A stretch of 27,736 nt of DNA from Spirochaetia bacterium (GTDB lineage Bacteria; Spirochaetota; Spirochaetia; Treponematales; Breznakiellaceae): the NCBI GenBank assembly GCA_026002265.1, contig BOBG01000014.1:1-27736 (forward strand). Direction: 5' to 3'. Positions 7,473 through 14,820 of this stretch are shown here, one piece after another. The notes below the pieces were generated by a model. It did not search any database, was not told the DNA's origin, and saw only the letters and a program-made list of their open reading frames with translations. Position 1 is the first letter of the stretch, and each line of letters begins with the position of its first letter. The translations under genes and the position numbers were made by a program.

Positions 7473-7544
7473 TGTTTGGCTGTTTGGCTGTTTGGCTGTT
7501 TGGCTGTTTGGCTGTTTGGCTGTTTGGCTGTTTGGCTGTTTGGC
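7473..7544. repeat. nine perfect copies of the octamer TGTTTGGC
   Basis: 72 bp made of nine identical 8-bp units with no substitution, located 114-185 bases upstream of the lipoprotein start and directly downstream of the consensus promoter at 7445-7472. Perfect identity implies recent or ongoing slipped-strand expansion and contraction, as in contingency loci. The unit length is not a multiple of three, but the array is not inside a recognised reading frame, so any effect would be on transcription or the leader RNA. Confidence 0.95.
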
Positions 7545-7590
7545 GCTAATGGCTTGAATTGTATGACGCATGAGCGCACCTCTCTGTCAA

Positions 7591-7619
7591 GTTTAATGCT
7601 ACGTACCGGATTGTGTCAA
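7591..7619 (-). promoter_or_regulatory. candidate promoter for the lipoprotein gene, upstream of the repeats
   Basis: On the minus strand TTGACA (7614-7619), a 17-base spacer and TTAAAC (7591-7596). A second TTGACA occurs at 7585-7590, with only a weak -10 (around 7558-7567). If either is used, the octamer array lies in the 5' untranslated leader of the lipoprotein mRNA. The -10 elements are poor, so this is tentative. Confidence 0.3.
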
Positions 7620-7644
7620 GTATCTAAGTGAGAAGTTTAACTTT

Positions 7645-7712
7645 TTACACTCTGGAATGAGTCCGAGGAATGTTTCAAAACTAATGCCTTTTTGTCTTTC
7701 AATCATTCCGGC
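7645..7712 (-). pseudogene. decayed fragment of a radA 3' region
   Basis: Plus-strand 7651-7712 closely matches 8510-8571 inside radA; for example GTCCGAGGAATGTTTCAAAA occurs in both. Read on the minus strand it encodes QKGISFETFLGLIPE, corresponding to AKGIGFETFLGPIPD near the RadA C-terminus. No other part of radA is recognisable here. The fragment lies on the far side of the vapBC module from the intact gene, as if the module had entered at the radA 3' end with a partial duplication. Confidence 0.7.
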
Positions 7713-7760
7713 TCATTTCTCTGGTGGTATTTCCCTAGCCCTGAAGGGGGATGTTTTTCC

Positions 7761-7795
7761 TTGACATGGATATTATTGTATTAGGTACAATGTAC
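7761..7795 (+). promoter_or_regulatory. vapBC promoter with palindromic operator candidate
   Basis: TTGACA (7761-7766), 19-base spacer, TACAAT (7786-7791). The -10 sits inside the perfect palindrome GTACA-A-TGTAC (7785-7795). Type II antitoxins normally repress their own promoter by binding such palindromes, so this is the likely VapB/VapBC operator. The spacer is longer than ideal, which can suit a regulated promoter. Confidence 0.5.
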
Positions 7796-7813
7796 ATAAC
7801 GATGGAGGATATT

Positions 7814-8011
7814 ATGGAACAAGTGGCAGACGACAACTTATTAAATAAAGCTTTTGCTATAAGCGGATTGAAGATGAAACAAGAGATGATGAATCTAGCT
7901 TTGGAAGAATTTATTCAGAAACGAAAGGTTAAAGAATTTTTAGCATTGGCTGGAACTATTGATTTTGATGAAGATTGGGATCCAAGAAAAATTCGTGGTA
8001 AAACATGGTAG
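7814..8011 (+). CDS. vapB: VapB-type antitoxin
   Basis: A 65-residue antitoxin. I use ATG 7814, five bases after GGAGG; longer in-frame starts at 7751 or 7802 would place the promoter or the ribosome binding site inside the gene. The sequence LLNKAFAISGLKMKQEMMNLALEEFIQKRK is a short DNA-binding domain of the VapB (ribbon-helix-helix related) type, followed by LALAGTIDFDEDWDPRK, the acidic toxin-binding tail seen in this family. Its last seven bases overlap the toxin gene. The pair is AT-rich and I see no CCGG from about 7712 to 8500, unlike the surrounding genome, which suggests horizontal acquisition. Confidence 0.87.
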   Translation: MEQVADDNLLNKAFAISGLKMKQEMMNLALEEFIQKRKVKEFLALAGTIDFDEDWDPRKIRGKTW

Positions 8012-8415
8012 CAACTAAAATATTAGTAGATTCAACTATTTGGTCAAAATTTCTCCGAAGAAAATACCATGAAGAGAACAAAGAGATAATAGACCAATTA
8101 AATGCGTTAATACGTGCATCAAGAGCTGTTATAATTGGTGCAGTTAGACAGGAAATATTATCTGGTGTTCCAGACAATAATGTTTTTAATGATTTAAAGA
8201 GTAAATTATCGATATTCAGTGACCATATTGTTGAAACTGTAAATTATGAATTAGCTGCTGAATATTTCAATATTTGTAGGAAACATGGAATACAAGGTTC
8301 AACAACAGATTTCTTAATATGTGCCGTATCTGTTAGATTTGAAATTTTTACAGAAGATAAAGATTTTTTGAATTACAAACAATGTCTGCCGATAAAATTG
8401 TACAAAACCGAATAA
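8005..8415 (+). CDS. vapC: VapC-type PIN-domain ribonuclease toxin
   Basis: A 136-residue PIN-domain toxin; the family cuts specific RNAs (tRNA or rRNA loops) in a Mg-dependent way when free of antitoxin. The acidic site is visible: D9 (ILVDSTIW), E50 (VRQEIL), D102 (STTDFLICAVS) and D118/D120 (FTEDKDF). The ATG at 8005 lies inside the end of vapB, giving coupled translation. The 3' end is 24 bases from the end of radA on the other strand. Codon usage and AT content match vapB rather than the neighbours. Confidence 0.9.
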   Translation: MVATKILVDSTIWSKFLRRKYHEENKEIIDQLNALIRASRAVIIGAVRQEILSGVPDNNVFNDLKSKLSIFSDHIVETVNYELAAEYFNICRKHGIQGSTTDFLICAVSVRFEIFTEDKDFLNYKQCLPIKLYKTE

Positions 8416-8424
8416 AAAAGTCAA
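8397..8424 (-). promoter_or_regulatory. possible promoter antisense to vapC
   Basis: On the minus strand TTGACT (8419-8424), 16-base spacer and TACAAT (8397-8402), reading into the 3' end of vapC in antisense. In such AT-rich DNA a chance match is possible. If active it would give an RNA antisense to the toxin mRNA. Confidence 0.3.
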
Positions 8425-8439
8425 TTTTTAACGATACTC

Positions 8440-9777
8440 CTATGAAAACAATAATTTTACAGCTTGTCTCAGGTCAGTGGCCGACATGAATTCTGCATTT
8501 TCCCCGGAATCTGGAATGGGTCCGAGGAATGTTTCAAAACCAATGCCCTTTGCGGTTTTAATTCTTCCGGCCAGTCTGCGAACCGACCGGACCTCTCCGG
8601 CCAAGGATAATTCCCCGGTGATTGCGGTACGAGCCGGCACCGGAATACCGGTACGGGCTGAGTAGAGCGCCGCGGCCACGGCTAATTCCACACCGACTTC
8701 CCGGATACGGATCCCTCCGGCGACATTAATGTACAAATCCTGATCGGAAAACCGGATTCCCAGGTGTTTTTCCAATGTTGCAGCAATGCGCGATACCCGC
8801 GCCTGATCGATTTTGTCAGAAAAAACCCGACTCATGCTCCCTTTCGCCGGAACCGTGAGGGCTTGAATCTCCACCAAAAGGGGCCGAGTTCCCTCAAGCA
8901 CAGCCGCGGTTGCGACTCCGGGCGGCAGTTCCCCTTCACGGCTCACCAAAAAAAGTAAAGACGGATCCTCCACAGTGCTCAAACCTTTTTCACCCATGGT
9001 AAAAATACCAATTTCGTCCACAGACCCGAACCTGTTTTTTGCAGCCCGGAGAAACCGGCTGTCCGCATCATTTTGCTCAAAGTACAAAACCGTATCGACC
9101 ATATGTTCAAGCGTTTTCGGTCCTGCAATGACACCTTCTTTTGTAATGTGGGCAACGAGAAAAAGCGCCGCATCATGTTCCTTTGCCCATGAGATCAACT
9201 CCCATGAACAGAATTTCATCTGATTAACGGTCCCAGGCACGAGTCCAACTTCATCACTATGAAGGGTTTGTACCGAATCGATGACCATGATAACCGGTTT
9301 AATCGCCTCGATCACTGTATTAATATCTGGTAAACGTCCGGTACAGCAAATTTCGATCCGGTCACCGGTGACACCGATCCGATCCGCCCGCATCCGCACC
9401 TGTCCGGCAGATTCCTCACCGGAAACGTAGAGGATTCTGCCCTTTGTGTCAGCAGTGGCCGCGGCTTGCAATAAAAGGGTGGATTTTCCGATTCCCGGCT
9501 CTCCGCCAACGAGAATCGCCGAGCGTTTCATGATTCCACCGCCGAGTACCCGGTCCAATTCCCCGATTCCGCTCAGAATCCGGGTTCCTTCCTGAGGATC
9601 GACTGCTGACAAGGGGACTGATTGCGGAACTCCGCCGCGCCTCGTACCAGCCGGAACTTGTACCGTACTTTCGGTCAGGGTGTTCCATTCGCCACACTCC
9701 GGGCACCGGCCGAGCCATTTTGACTCCTCATGCCCGCATGAAGCGCACCGGAAAATAGATGTGTTTCGTTTTTTCAT
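8440..9777 (-). CDS. radA: DNA repair/recombination ATPase RadA (Sms)
   Basis: RadA is a hexameric helicase that promotes branch migration of recombination intermediates. I start it at the ATG 9777, whose ATGA overlaps the rsfS stop, rather than the GTG at 9795. The 445-residue product has a C4 zinc finger (C11, C14, C25, C28), Walker A GGEPGIGKST at 91-100, the RadA-specific KNRFG at 247-251, and a C-terminal Lon-protease-like domain that keeps the expected GGIRIREVGVELAVAAAL block. It is the last gene of the long minus-strand operon. The last ~20 codons have a decayed copy beyond the vapBC insertion. Confidence 0.96.
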   Translation of the reverse strand: MKKRNTSIFRCASCGHEESKWLGRCPECGEWNTLTESTVQVPAGTRRGGVPQSVPLSAVDPQEGTRILSGIGELDRVLGGGIMKRSAILVGGEPGIGKSTLLLQAAATADTKGRILYVSGEESAGQVRMRADRIGVTGDRIEICCTGRLPDINTVIEAIKPVIMVIDSVQTLHSDEVGLVPGTVNQMKFCSWELISWAKEHDAALFLVAHITKEGVIAGPKTLEHMVDTVLYFEQNDADSRFLRAAKNRFGSVDEIGIFTMGEKGLSTVEDPSLLFLVSREGELPPGVATAAVLEGTRPLLVEIQALTVPAKGSMSRVFSDKIDQARVSRIAATLEKHLGIRFSDQDLYINVAGGIRIREVGVELAVAAALYSARTGIPVPARTAITGELSLAGEVRSVRRLAGRIKTAKGIGFETFLGPIPDSGENAEFMSATDLRQAVKLLFS

Positions 9778-10121
9778 TCGGGAAAGGAGCTCCACAGACG
9801 TTCCAGATCATAAAATGAACGTGTGGCTGCACTCATGAGGTGAATCACGATTGGTCCAAGGTCGATAAAATGCCATTCAGAAGCACCCGGCGGACGTCTG
9901 GCTTTACCCAGAGTTTTAACCTCGTGTTCCGCGCACCATTCCTTGATCTGCCGTTCCAAGCCTTGGAGGTGAGTGTTACTAGTCACAGTTCCTATCACGA
10001 AAAAATCGGTCCACGAACAGTGACCCCGGAGATCGAGTACCTGCACATCGGCTGCTTTAGAATCCCTAAGTACTTGTGCGAGGCTCTGAGCGACCTCATC
10101 CGCCTGAAACGTAACGTCCAT
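9774..10121 (-). CDS. rsfS: ribosomal silencing factor RsfS
   Basis: RsfS binds L14 of the 50S subunit and blocks subunit joining under starvation or during assembly. I choose ATG 10121 because GGGAG lies 10 bases upstream and the 115-residue product (MDVTFQADEVAQSLAQVL) has the family length; the frame is open further upstream but that is inside the preceding gene. Recognisable blocks are VLDLRGHCSWTDFFVIGTVTSN and the C-terminal EWHFIDLGPIVIHLMSAATRSFYDLERLW, here near complete. It overlaps the preceding gene by 26 bases and radA by four. Confidence 0.95.
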   Translation of the reverse strand: MDVTFQADEVAQSLAQVLRDSKAADVQVLDLRGHCSWTDFFVIGTVTSNTHLQGLERQIKEWCAEHEVKTLGKARRPPGASEWHFIDLGPIVIHLMSAATRSFYDLERLWSSFPE

Positions 10122-11328
10122 CAAAATCACTCCCAATAATAACGGTAAAATCAAGCCGGTATTCAAAAGTGTCAGCATCTGCTTCGCCGGCCCGGTATTC
10201 GATGTTTCTGCACCGGATCGTGTTGGCAAAACTTTTAACCATATCTTCTTCACCGGAATAATCATAGATAACGGTTTTTTTGTAATCGCTGCGCTCCGCG
10301 TTTCCCACTTCGATCACATCATAACCGAAATACCGGAACAATTCAGCAGTTCTGCTCGCAAGTCCATTGGAAACCGTGCCGTTGAGTACCCGGATCGTAA
10401 AAACCCGGTCCGACGCAATCGAATCCATCTGTGTCATCGCAGTAAGTGTTTTCCTGACAACATCTTTGATCAGAGATCCGTTATAACTGGGGAAGAGAAG
10501 CGTCTGCCCGGAAACTTCCCGGTTATTGCCGCTCACCCCCTGAACAGTCAGCCGGTCCGTGCTCATCCGGGAATATTCATCAAACAAACGCGTCAGGTTC
10601 CGGCTGCTGACACTCGTTTTGATCGCATGGTGATACCACTCTGCGAGTCCCGGTTTTTTGAGCAATTCATTCTGCTCGATCAAGCGTTTGAAAAAGCCGA
10701 GGAAAAAACGCTGATGCCGTACTACGAGATCTTCCTGACCGTCAATATTCGGAAAAGTCAAATAGAGCCTAGACTTATCCCCATCTAAAAAATTCCGGCC
10801 GGAGGGGAGGAGAATCACCGGTTCCTGATCGAGCTGCATGATCTGATCCGGGATCAACACTTCCACACCTTCAATGAGATCGACAATGTTTCCAAGTCTT
10901 TCCATATCAAAGACAAAGGAATAATCGACATCAATATCCAACAGATTCTCGATTTCTGTCCGGAATGCAGCGATAGTGTGAGAATCGTAGACCGTATCAA
11001 TTCTATCAACCCGGTTTATTTTTTTCAGAATCAGCCCAATATTGCCCGGAATGTCGAAAATGGCAGAGCGTCTGGTAGCCGGATAGTACATAAAAATATA
11101 CGTACCAATGGGTTTTGCACCGTCTTCGATCACAAAAAGGCTGTTTACAACCCGGTCCCGCGGCAAAACATCCGGTTCAGCCCGGAGCGAAATAAAAATA
11201 GCGCTCAAGCCCGCAACTACAATCGCCACAATGATAATGAGCAGTACAAAGGATTTGTCGCTTTTTTGTGCGGGTGCCGTACTTGACCGGTATGTTACAG
11301 GTCCCTTAGTTTTTTGTTTGAGTGCCAT
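10096..11328 (-). CDS. membrane-anchored LytR-CpsA-Psr/LytR_C domain protein
   Basis: A 410-residue protein starting at ATG 11328 (GAGG 8 bases upstream; overlaps the nadD end by 23 bases). Residues 27-48 form a single transmembrane helix after a basic N-terminus, so the bulk is periplasmic. The middle resembles an LCP domain (DIPGNIGLILKKINRVD, LDGDKSRLYLTFPNIDG, RHQRFFLGFFKRLIEQN). A LytR_C domain (FTIRVLNGTVSNGLASRTAELFRYFGYDV) occupies roughly residues 305-405. LCP enzymes attach glycopolymers to peptidoglycan. The YxRxR arginines usual in LCP enzymes appear here as YLTFP, so catalysis is doubtful. Its position between nadD and rsfS is, as I recall, common in treponemes. Confidence 0.85.
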   Translation of the reverse strand: MALKQKTKGPVTYRSSTAPAQKSDKSFVLLIIIVAIVVAGLSAIFISLRAEPDVLPRDRVVNSLFVIEDGAKPIGTYIFMYYPATRRSAIFDIPGNIGLILKKINRVDRIDTVYDSHTIAAFRTEIENLLDIDVDYSFVFDMERLGNIVDLIEGVEVLIPDQIMQLDQEPVILLPSGRNFLDGDKSRLYLTFPNIDGQEDLVVRHQRFFLGFFKRLIEQNELLKKPGLAEWYHHAIKTSVSSRNLTRLFDEYSRMSTDRLTVQGVSGNNREVSGQTLLFPSYNGSLIKDVVRKTLTAMTQMDSIASDRVFTIRVLNGTVSNGLASRTAELFRYFGYDVIEVGNAERSDYKKTVIYDYSGEEDMVKSFANTIRCRNIEYRAGEADADTFEYRLDFTVIIGSDFDGRYVSGG

Positions 11329-12460
11329 ACTGAGCCTCAAGAAGTTCAAGGGTATCCGGGGAAATTTCCACTTTTTTTGATTGGAGATAGGCAACCGAAG
11401 AGGAAAGTACTCTCAAAAAAAAGGAATCCAGAGTACTGTCTGTCGGATCCCGCACCGCAGGATCAACACCGCTCCTCGATACTTCGATTTTATCGGCACT
11501 GTACAGCACTTTTGCAAGAGCGCCCATACCCGGATGCCCCATCGTGTGGAAACGCACTGCTTCAAGAATCGCCTCATCGTGGATATTGTACTGTTCCTGC
11601 AACAAAATCGCAGCCACCCGTGCGTGCAGGAGTCCCGGCTTTTCCTGTTCCAACTTGGAAAAACCTAATCCGTCACGACTTGCACACCGGATTAATTCTA
11701 TATCCGAAAAATTCTTACACATATCGTGCGCGATTCCTGCAAGGTATCCGGCTTCAGGATTCAGGTTAAACCGGACGCAGAGATCGTAGCAGAGAAGTGC
11801 TGTACTCCGGCTATGGAGAAACCGGTTTAAATTCAGCATCGACCGTACTGCATTTTCAACCCGGGTAAGGAGTTGATTGTGGAATATTGTAGATCCGTAG
11901 AGTCCTCGGTCCTCAATAATAGAGCGTACTGCCTTTGGTACCAAATAATGCCATTGTTCCCCATTTTGAATCCGGTTCCGCACAATACTGGACGAAAGAT
12001 CAAGCGTTTCATGAGTCAAATGTTTATAAGGAAAAGGAAAAGCAATCTCCGGCGTACCGGTGCGATGTACCATAATAATGTCAGTTAAATCTGCAAGAGT
12101 CCCGGCCTCCTTCCAATCAGGAAAACCGGCTGCCAGATCGTCACCGATGATGAGTCCCAATTTCCCCTCCGGCCGATACCGGTTAACGAGATCATGCACC
12201 GTGTCAATCGTGTAGGAAACCCCGGTCCGCCGAATCTCGCAATCATCGCACGTAAGATGCGGATCTCCAGCCATTGCAGCAGCAAGCATTTCGAGCCGGT
12301 CCGAAGCACTTTGGGGCTGACCTCCGGGCTTAAAAGGAGATTGAAAGGCCGGGACGAGAATAATCCGGTCGTACCCAAAAGTGGCGAGTACCAGATCCGC
12401 CAAAAAGAAGTGACCATTGTGAACCGGATCAAAACTCCCGCCAAGCATTGCGAATTTCAC
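11306..12460 (-). CDS. nadD: NadD-YqeK fusion: nicotinate-nucleotide adenylyltransferase plus HD-domain hydrolase
   Basis: A 384-residue bifunctional protein. Residues 1-190 are NadD, which makes deamido-NAD from nicotinate mononucleotide and ATP: nucleotidyl-transferase motif GSFDPVHNGH at 8-17 and SSSIVR at 156-161. Residues 195-384 are a YqeK-like HD domain with H216, H245-D246, H279, H305 and D323 as the metal ligands; YqeK proteins split Ap4A symmetrically into two ADP. NadD and yqeK are neighbours in many bacteria and fused in some. Start ATG overlaps the obg stop by four bases (ATGA). Both active sites look intact. Confidence 0.94.
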   Translation of the reverse strand: MKFAMLGGSFDPVHNGHFFLADLVLATFGYDRIILVPAFQSPFKPGGQPQSASDRLEMLAAAMAGDPHLTCDDCEIRRTGVSYTIDTVHDLVNRYRPEGKLGLIIGDDLAAGFPDWKEAGTLADLTDIIMVHRTGTPEIAFPFPYKHLTHETLDLSSSIVRNRIQNGEQWHYLVPKAVRSIIEDRGLYGSTIFHNQLLTRVENAVRSMLNLNRFLHSRSTALLCYDLCVRFNLNPEAGYLAGIAHDMCKNFSDIELIRCASRDGLGFSKLEQEKPGLLHARVAAILLQEQYNIHDEAILEAVRFHTMGHPGMGALAKVLYSADKIEVSRSGVDPAVRDPTDSTLDSFFLRVLSSSVAYLQSKKVEISPDTLELLEAQYGTQTKN

Positions 12461-13446
12461 GTTTCCACTTCCCCTAGTTTCATAAAAAGTGCAGCCGTTT
12501 CCGGGATTCCCTCACCGGAATAAACTGAAATGCCGAAAATCATTTCATCAGGATAGATTTTTTTCAGATCGTCCAAATGTTCCGCACTCCCCTCAAGATC
12601 CAGTTTTGTACCAATAATTACCCGTTTTTTCCGGAGCAGTTCCGGCGAAAAAGCCTCCAACTCCCGGCACAAAATCCCAAACGCCTCATGATATGTATCT
12701 TCAGAAAGATCGATGAGAAATGCGAGCGCAACAGTCCGGGAAATGTGTTTCAAAAACTGAATCCCCAAACCTGCACCCTCAGATGCGCCTTCGATGATTC
12801 CGGGGATGTCAGCGAGAATCAAATCCCGGTCATCAACCCTCAACATACCAAGGTTCGGAATTTTTGTCGTAAAAGGGTACGGAGCAATTTTCGGCCGCGC
12901 CCTGGTGAACCGGTCCAACAGTGATGATTTTCCGGCGTTGGGGAATCCGACAAAACCAATATCAGCAAGGAGCTGTAATTCGATCTTGAGTTTCCGGCGC
13001 GATCCCTTTTGTCCCGGCAATGCCTGCAACGGAGCTTGGTTGACAGAGGATTTGAAATGAATATTCCCCCAGCCCCCATTTCCACCCTTCAAAAACACAA
13101 GGTCCCGCTCATCTTTACCAAAATCATGGAGCAATGCACCGGTATCCGGATCAAAAAGCGCAGTTCCCGGCGGAACCGGAATCACCATATCCTCACCGTT
13201 TTTGCCATAGCGACCCGAACCTTCGCCGTCATGACCATTTTCAGCTTCAAACAGGTGCCGGAATCGAAGGTGAGCCAAGGTCCGGAGATTCCGCCTGACG
13301 CTAAAAATGACACTCCCGCCCCGCCCCCCGTCACCTCCGGCTGGACCGCCGTGGGGAATAAAACGTTCACGCCGGAATGCTACACAGCCATTTCCACCGG
13401 AACCGGCCGCCACCTCGATCAACACTTCATCGGCAAATTTTTCCAT
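12457..13446 (-). CDS. obgE: Obg GTPase (50S assembly/stress)
   Basis: A 329-residue Obg protein: glycine-rich Obg fold at 1-158, then the G domain. G1 is GFPNAGKSS at 166-174, G3 is DIPG at 213-216, G4 is TKLD at 280-283 (Thr in place of the usual Asn) and G5 is ISVYSGEG at 306-313. There is no C-terminal OCT domain. Obg assists late 50S assembly and responds to ppGpp. The start overlaps the L27 stop (TAATG). It lies between rpmA and nadD, the standard spirochaete order. Base composition is rich in CCGG (22 in its 960 bp). Confidence 0.97.
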   Translation of the reverse strand: MEKFADEVLIEVAAGSGGNGCVAFRRERFIPHGGPAGGDGGRGGSVIFSVRRNLRTLAHLRFRHLFEAENGHDGEGSGRYGKNGEDMVIPVPPGTALFDPDTGALLHDFGKDERDLVFLKGGNGGWGNIHFKSSVNQAPLQALPGQKGSRRKLKIELQLLADIGFVGFPNAGKSSLLDRFTRARPKIAPYPFTTKIPNLGMLRVDDRDLILADIPGIIEGASEGAGLGIQFLKHISRTVALAFLIDLSEDTYHEAFGILCRELEAFSPELLRKKRVIIGTKLDLEGSAEHLDDLKKIYPDEMIFGISVYSGEGIPETAALFMKLGEVET

Positions 13447-13703
13447 TAGAGCGCCGGAGCAACGACCCCAGCAAATTTCCGGTCCCGTCTGTTGGTAAAA
13501 GTGACTCTACCGTCAATCAATGCAAATAAAGTGTAATCTCCACCGCACCCGACATTTTTCCCGGGGTGGATTTTCGTTCCGCGCTGCCGGACGATAATGG
13601 TTCCGGCTTTTACAATGGATCCTGCGGATCGTTTTACACCAAGACTGTGGGGATTCGAGTCGCGCCCGTTTTTTGAGCCGCTTCCCCCTCGTTTTCGTGC
13701 CAT
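13446..13703 (-). CDS. rpmA: 50S ribosomal protein L27
   Basis: An 85-residue L27 beginning [17 protein letters not shown]; this N-terminal tail reaches the peptidyl-transferase centre. The ATG is preceded by GGAGG with 7 bases between, and the in-frame codon directly before it is a stop (TAG), so there is no room for the N-terminal propeptide that Prp removes in Firmicutes. The tail begins ARKRGG rather than the more common AHKK(A/G)GG. It starts inside the end of the prp gene (70-base overlap) and its stop overlaps the obg start. Confidence 0.97.
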   Translation of the reverse strand: MARKRGGSGSKNGRDSNPHSLGVKRSAGSIVKAGTIIVRQRGTKIHPGKNVGCGGDYTLFALIDGRVTFTNRRDRKFAGVVAPAL

Positions 13704-14035
13704 CTATTTTCCTCCGTTATAGTTACTGTACAAAATTCCGGATATTCCTCCGCGATAGAAACAAAACCTTCTTTCAAAAAAGTTCCCGCCGCATCGAGAA
13801 ATTCCGCTCCTCCGGCCGGAGATTCAACTTCCATCCAAAAAACACCCCGTTCCGGCGCCCCGCTCCGGACATTCAGCGCCGGATATCCGGAGAGTACCTT
13901 TGTTCCGGTTCTGATCAGAACTGAAACAGCCGCACACACAATATCATACCCTTTTCGTGCGTAGCCCGCGTGTCCTCGAATCGTACATAAATGTAGGAAT
14001 CCGGATCCATCAAAAGCAAGATCGATTCGGATCAC
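13634..14035 (-). CDS. prp: Prp (YsxB) family cysteine protease
   Basis: Prp homologs cut the N-terminal extension from L27 in Firmicutes. This 133-residue copy keeps the catalytic pair in [21 protein letters not shown] (His and Cys about 13 residues apart). It starts with GTG in a GTGA overlap with the rplU stop, so it relies on coupled translation. The C-terminus is about 25 residues longer than usual and runs 70 bases into rpmA. Because the L27 here has no extension, its substrate is unclear: it may act on another protein, or assist ribosome assembly without cleavage. Confidence 0.9.
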   Translation of the reverse strand: MIRIDLAFDGSGFLHLCTIRGHAGYARKGYDIVCAAVSVLIRTGTKVLSGYPALNVRSGAPERGVFWMEVESPAGGAEFLDAAGTFLKEGFVSIAEEYPEFCTVTITEENRWHENEGEAAQKTGATRIPTVLV

Positions 14036-14343
14036 AGTCCGCTGAAACCAGCTACTTTAAGGACTGAATATTTTTGCCGGTGTCCCTGGGTTCTACGATA
14101 ATCCTTCTTGAATTTATACTTAAAAACGACAATTTTCTTGTCTTTTTCATGGGATTCTACGGTTGCTGTCACCTTTGCCCCCGGAACGTATGGCGAACCT
14201 ACCGTAATATGCTCTCCCGAAACCAGTAACACATGATCGATCTCCACAGTTGCGCCAACTTCCGCGTCCACAAGGTCAACCTTGAGCAAAGCGCCCTCTT
14301 CAGCTCTATACTGTTTCCCTTTAAATTCTATCAATACATACAT
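14032..14343 (-). CDS. rplU: 50S ribosomal protein L21
   Basis: A 103-residue L21 (MYVLIEFKGKQYRAEEGALLKVD opening shortened here; conserved KYKFKKDYRRTQGHRQ RNA-binding block near the C-terminus). It binds 23S rRNA helices and L20. It is the first gene of the eight-gene minus-strand operon. There is no clear Shine-Dalgarno sequence, and a good promoter lies so close that the mRNA may be nearly leaderless. The neighbouring gene on the other strand starts 48 bases away. Confidence 0.97.
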   Translation of the reverse strand: MYVLIEFKGKQYRAEEGALLKVDLVDAEVGATVEIDHVLLVSGEHITVGSPYVPGAKVTATVESHEKDKKIVVFKYKFKKDYRRTQGHRQKYSVLKVAGFSGL

Positions 14344-14352
14344 AATTCTTTA

Positions 14353-14381
14353 TTAATAGCATAATAAAAGGCACTCGTCAA
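14353..14381 (-). promoter_or_regulatory. promoter of the rplU operon, nearly leaderless
   Basis: On the minus strand TTGACG (14376-14381), 17-base spacer, TATTAA (14353-14358). The -10 ends nine bases before the rplU ATG, so initiation at the usual distance would leave a leader of only about 2-4 bases. The same 47-base gap holds the GGGGG ribosome binding site of the divergent gene at 14391. Confidence 0.55.
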
Positions 14382-14390
14382 GGGGGTATT

Positions 14391-14774
14391 ATGCTGTACT
14401 TTGTTCTGATCACGGCCGGAATGATTCTTTTACTGCTTGGCTGGTGTCTGAGTCTCTATTTCCGCGGGAATCGCAGGTCCAAAAATCCGGAATCAAAGGC
14501 AAGAACTCCGGTTCATGCCTGTCCGGTCTGTTCTACCCGGCTCGATAAAAAAGAAAAAGTGTATTCGGTTGTTTTTTCAGAAATTGGTGCGGATAAAATT
14601 GTCCACCTGCGCGGGTGCCAGTACTGCATTGAAGGGGAACAGACCCGGAAATGCCCGGTCTGCAAACGGATTCTCGGAACTGAGGAATTTATTGCAGCTC
14701 GTATGAGCGAAAAATCCGGCAGAGTGCATGTACATATTTTAGGTTGTTCACAGTGCTGCCGGTTTTTTGTGTGA
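14391..14774 (+). CDS. membrane-anchored Cys-rich (zinc-ribbon-like) protein of unknown function
   Basis: A 127-residue protein with one N-terminal transmembrane helix (residues 3-24, VLITAGMILLLLGWCLSLYF), a short basic linker and a domain with four CxxC motifs: CPVC, CQYC, CPVC and CSQC. The pairs are spaced as two zinc ribbons with an internal repeat (ACPVCSTRL / KCPVCKRIL, GCQYC / GCSQC). The Cys-rich part would be cytoplasmic if the basic stretch after the helix marks the inner side. Start ATG follows AAGGGGG. It diverges from the rplU operon. I recall that spirochaetes have similar proteins, but I cannot give a function. Confidence 0.85.
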   Translation: MLYFVLITAGMILLLLGWCLSLYFRGNRRSKNPESKARTPVHACPVCSTRLDKKEKVYSVVFSEIGADKIVHLRGCQYCIEGEQTRKCPVCKRILGTEEFIAARMSEKSGRVHVHILGCSQCCRFFV

Positions 14775-14820
14775 GAGCTGAGATCTATCCTGATGATTCA
14801 TGGCTCGGGATACTCGATTC

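Noticed and set aside
7473..7544. Octamer repeat as a plasmid-type iteron origin
   Set aside because: There is no replication gene, DnaA box or AT-rich unwinding element, and units are directly abutting without spacing of a helix turn.
11314..11769. Plus-strand ORFs within nadD-yqeK
   Set aside because: Both halves of the fusion on the minus strand have intact motifs; the plus-strand frames have none.
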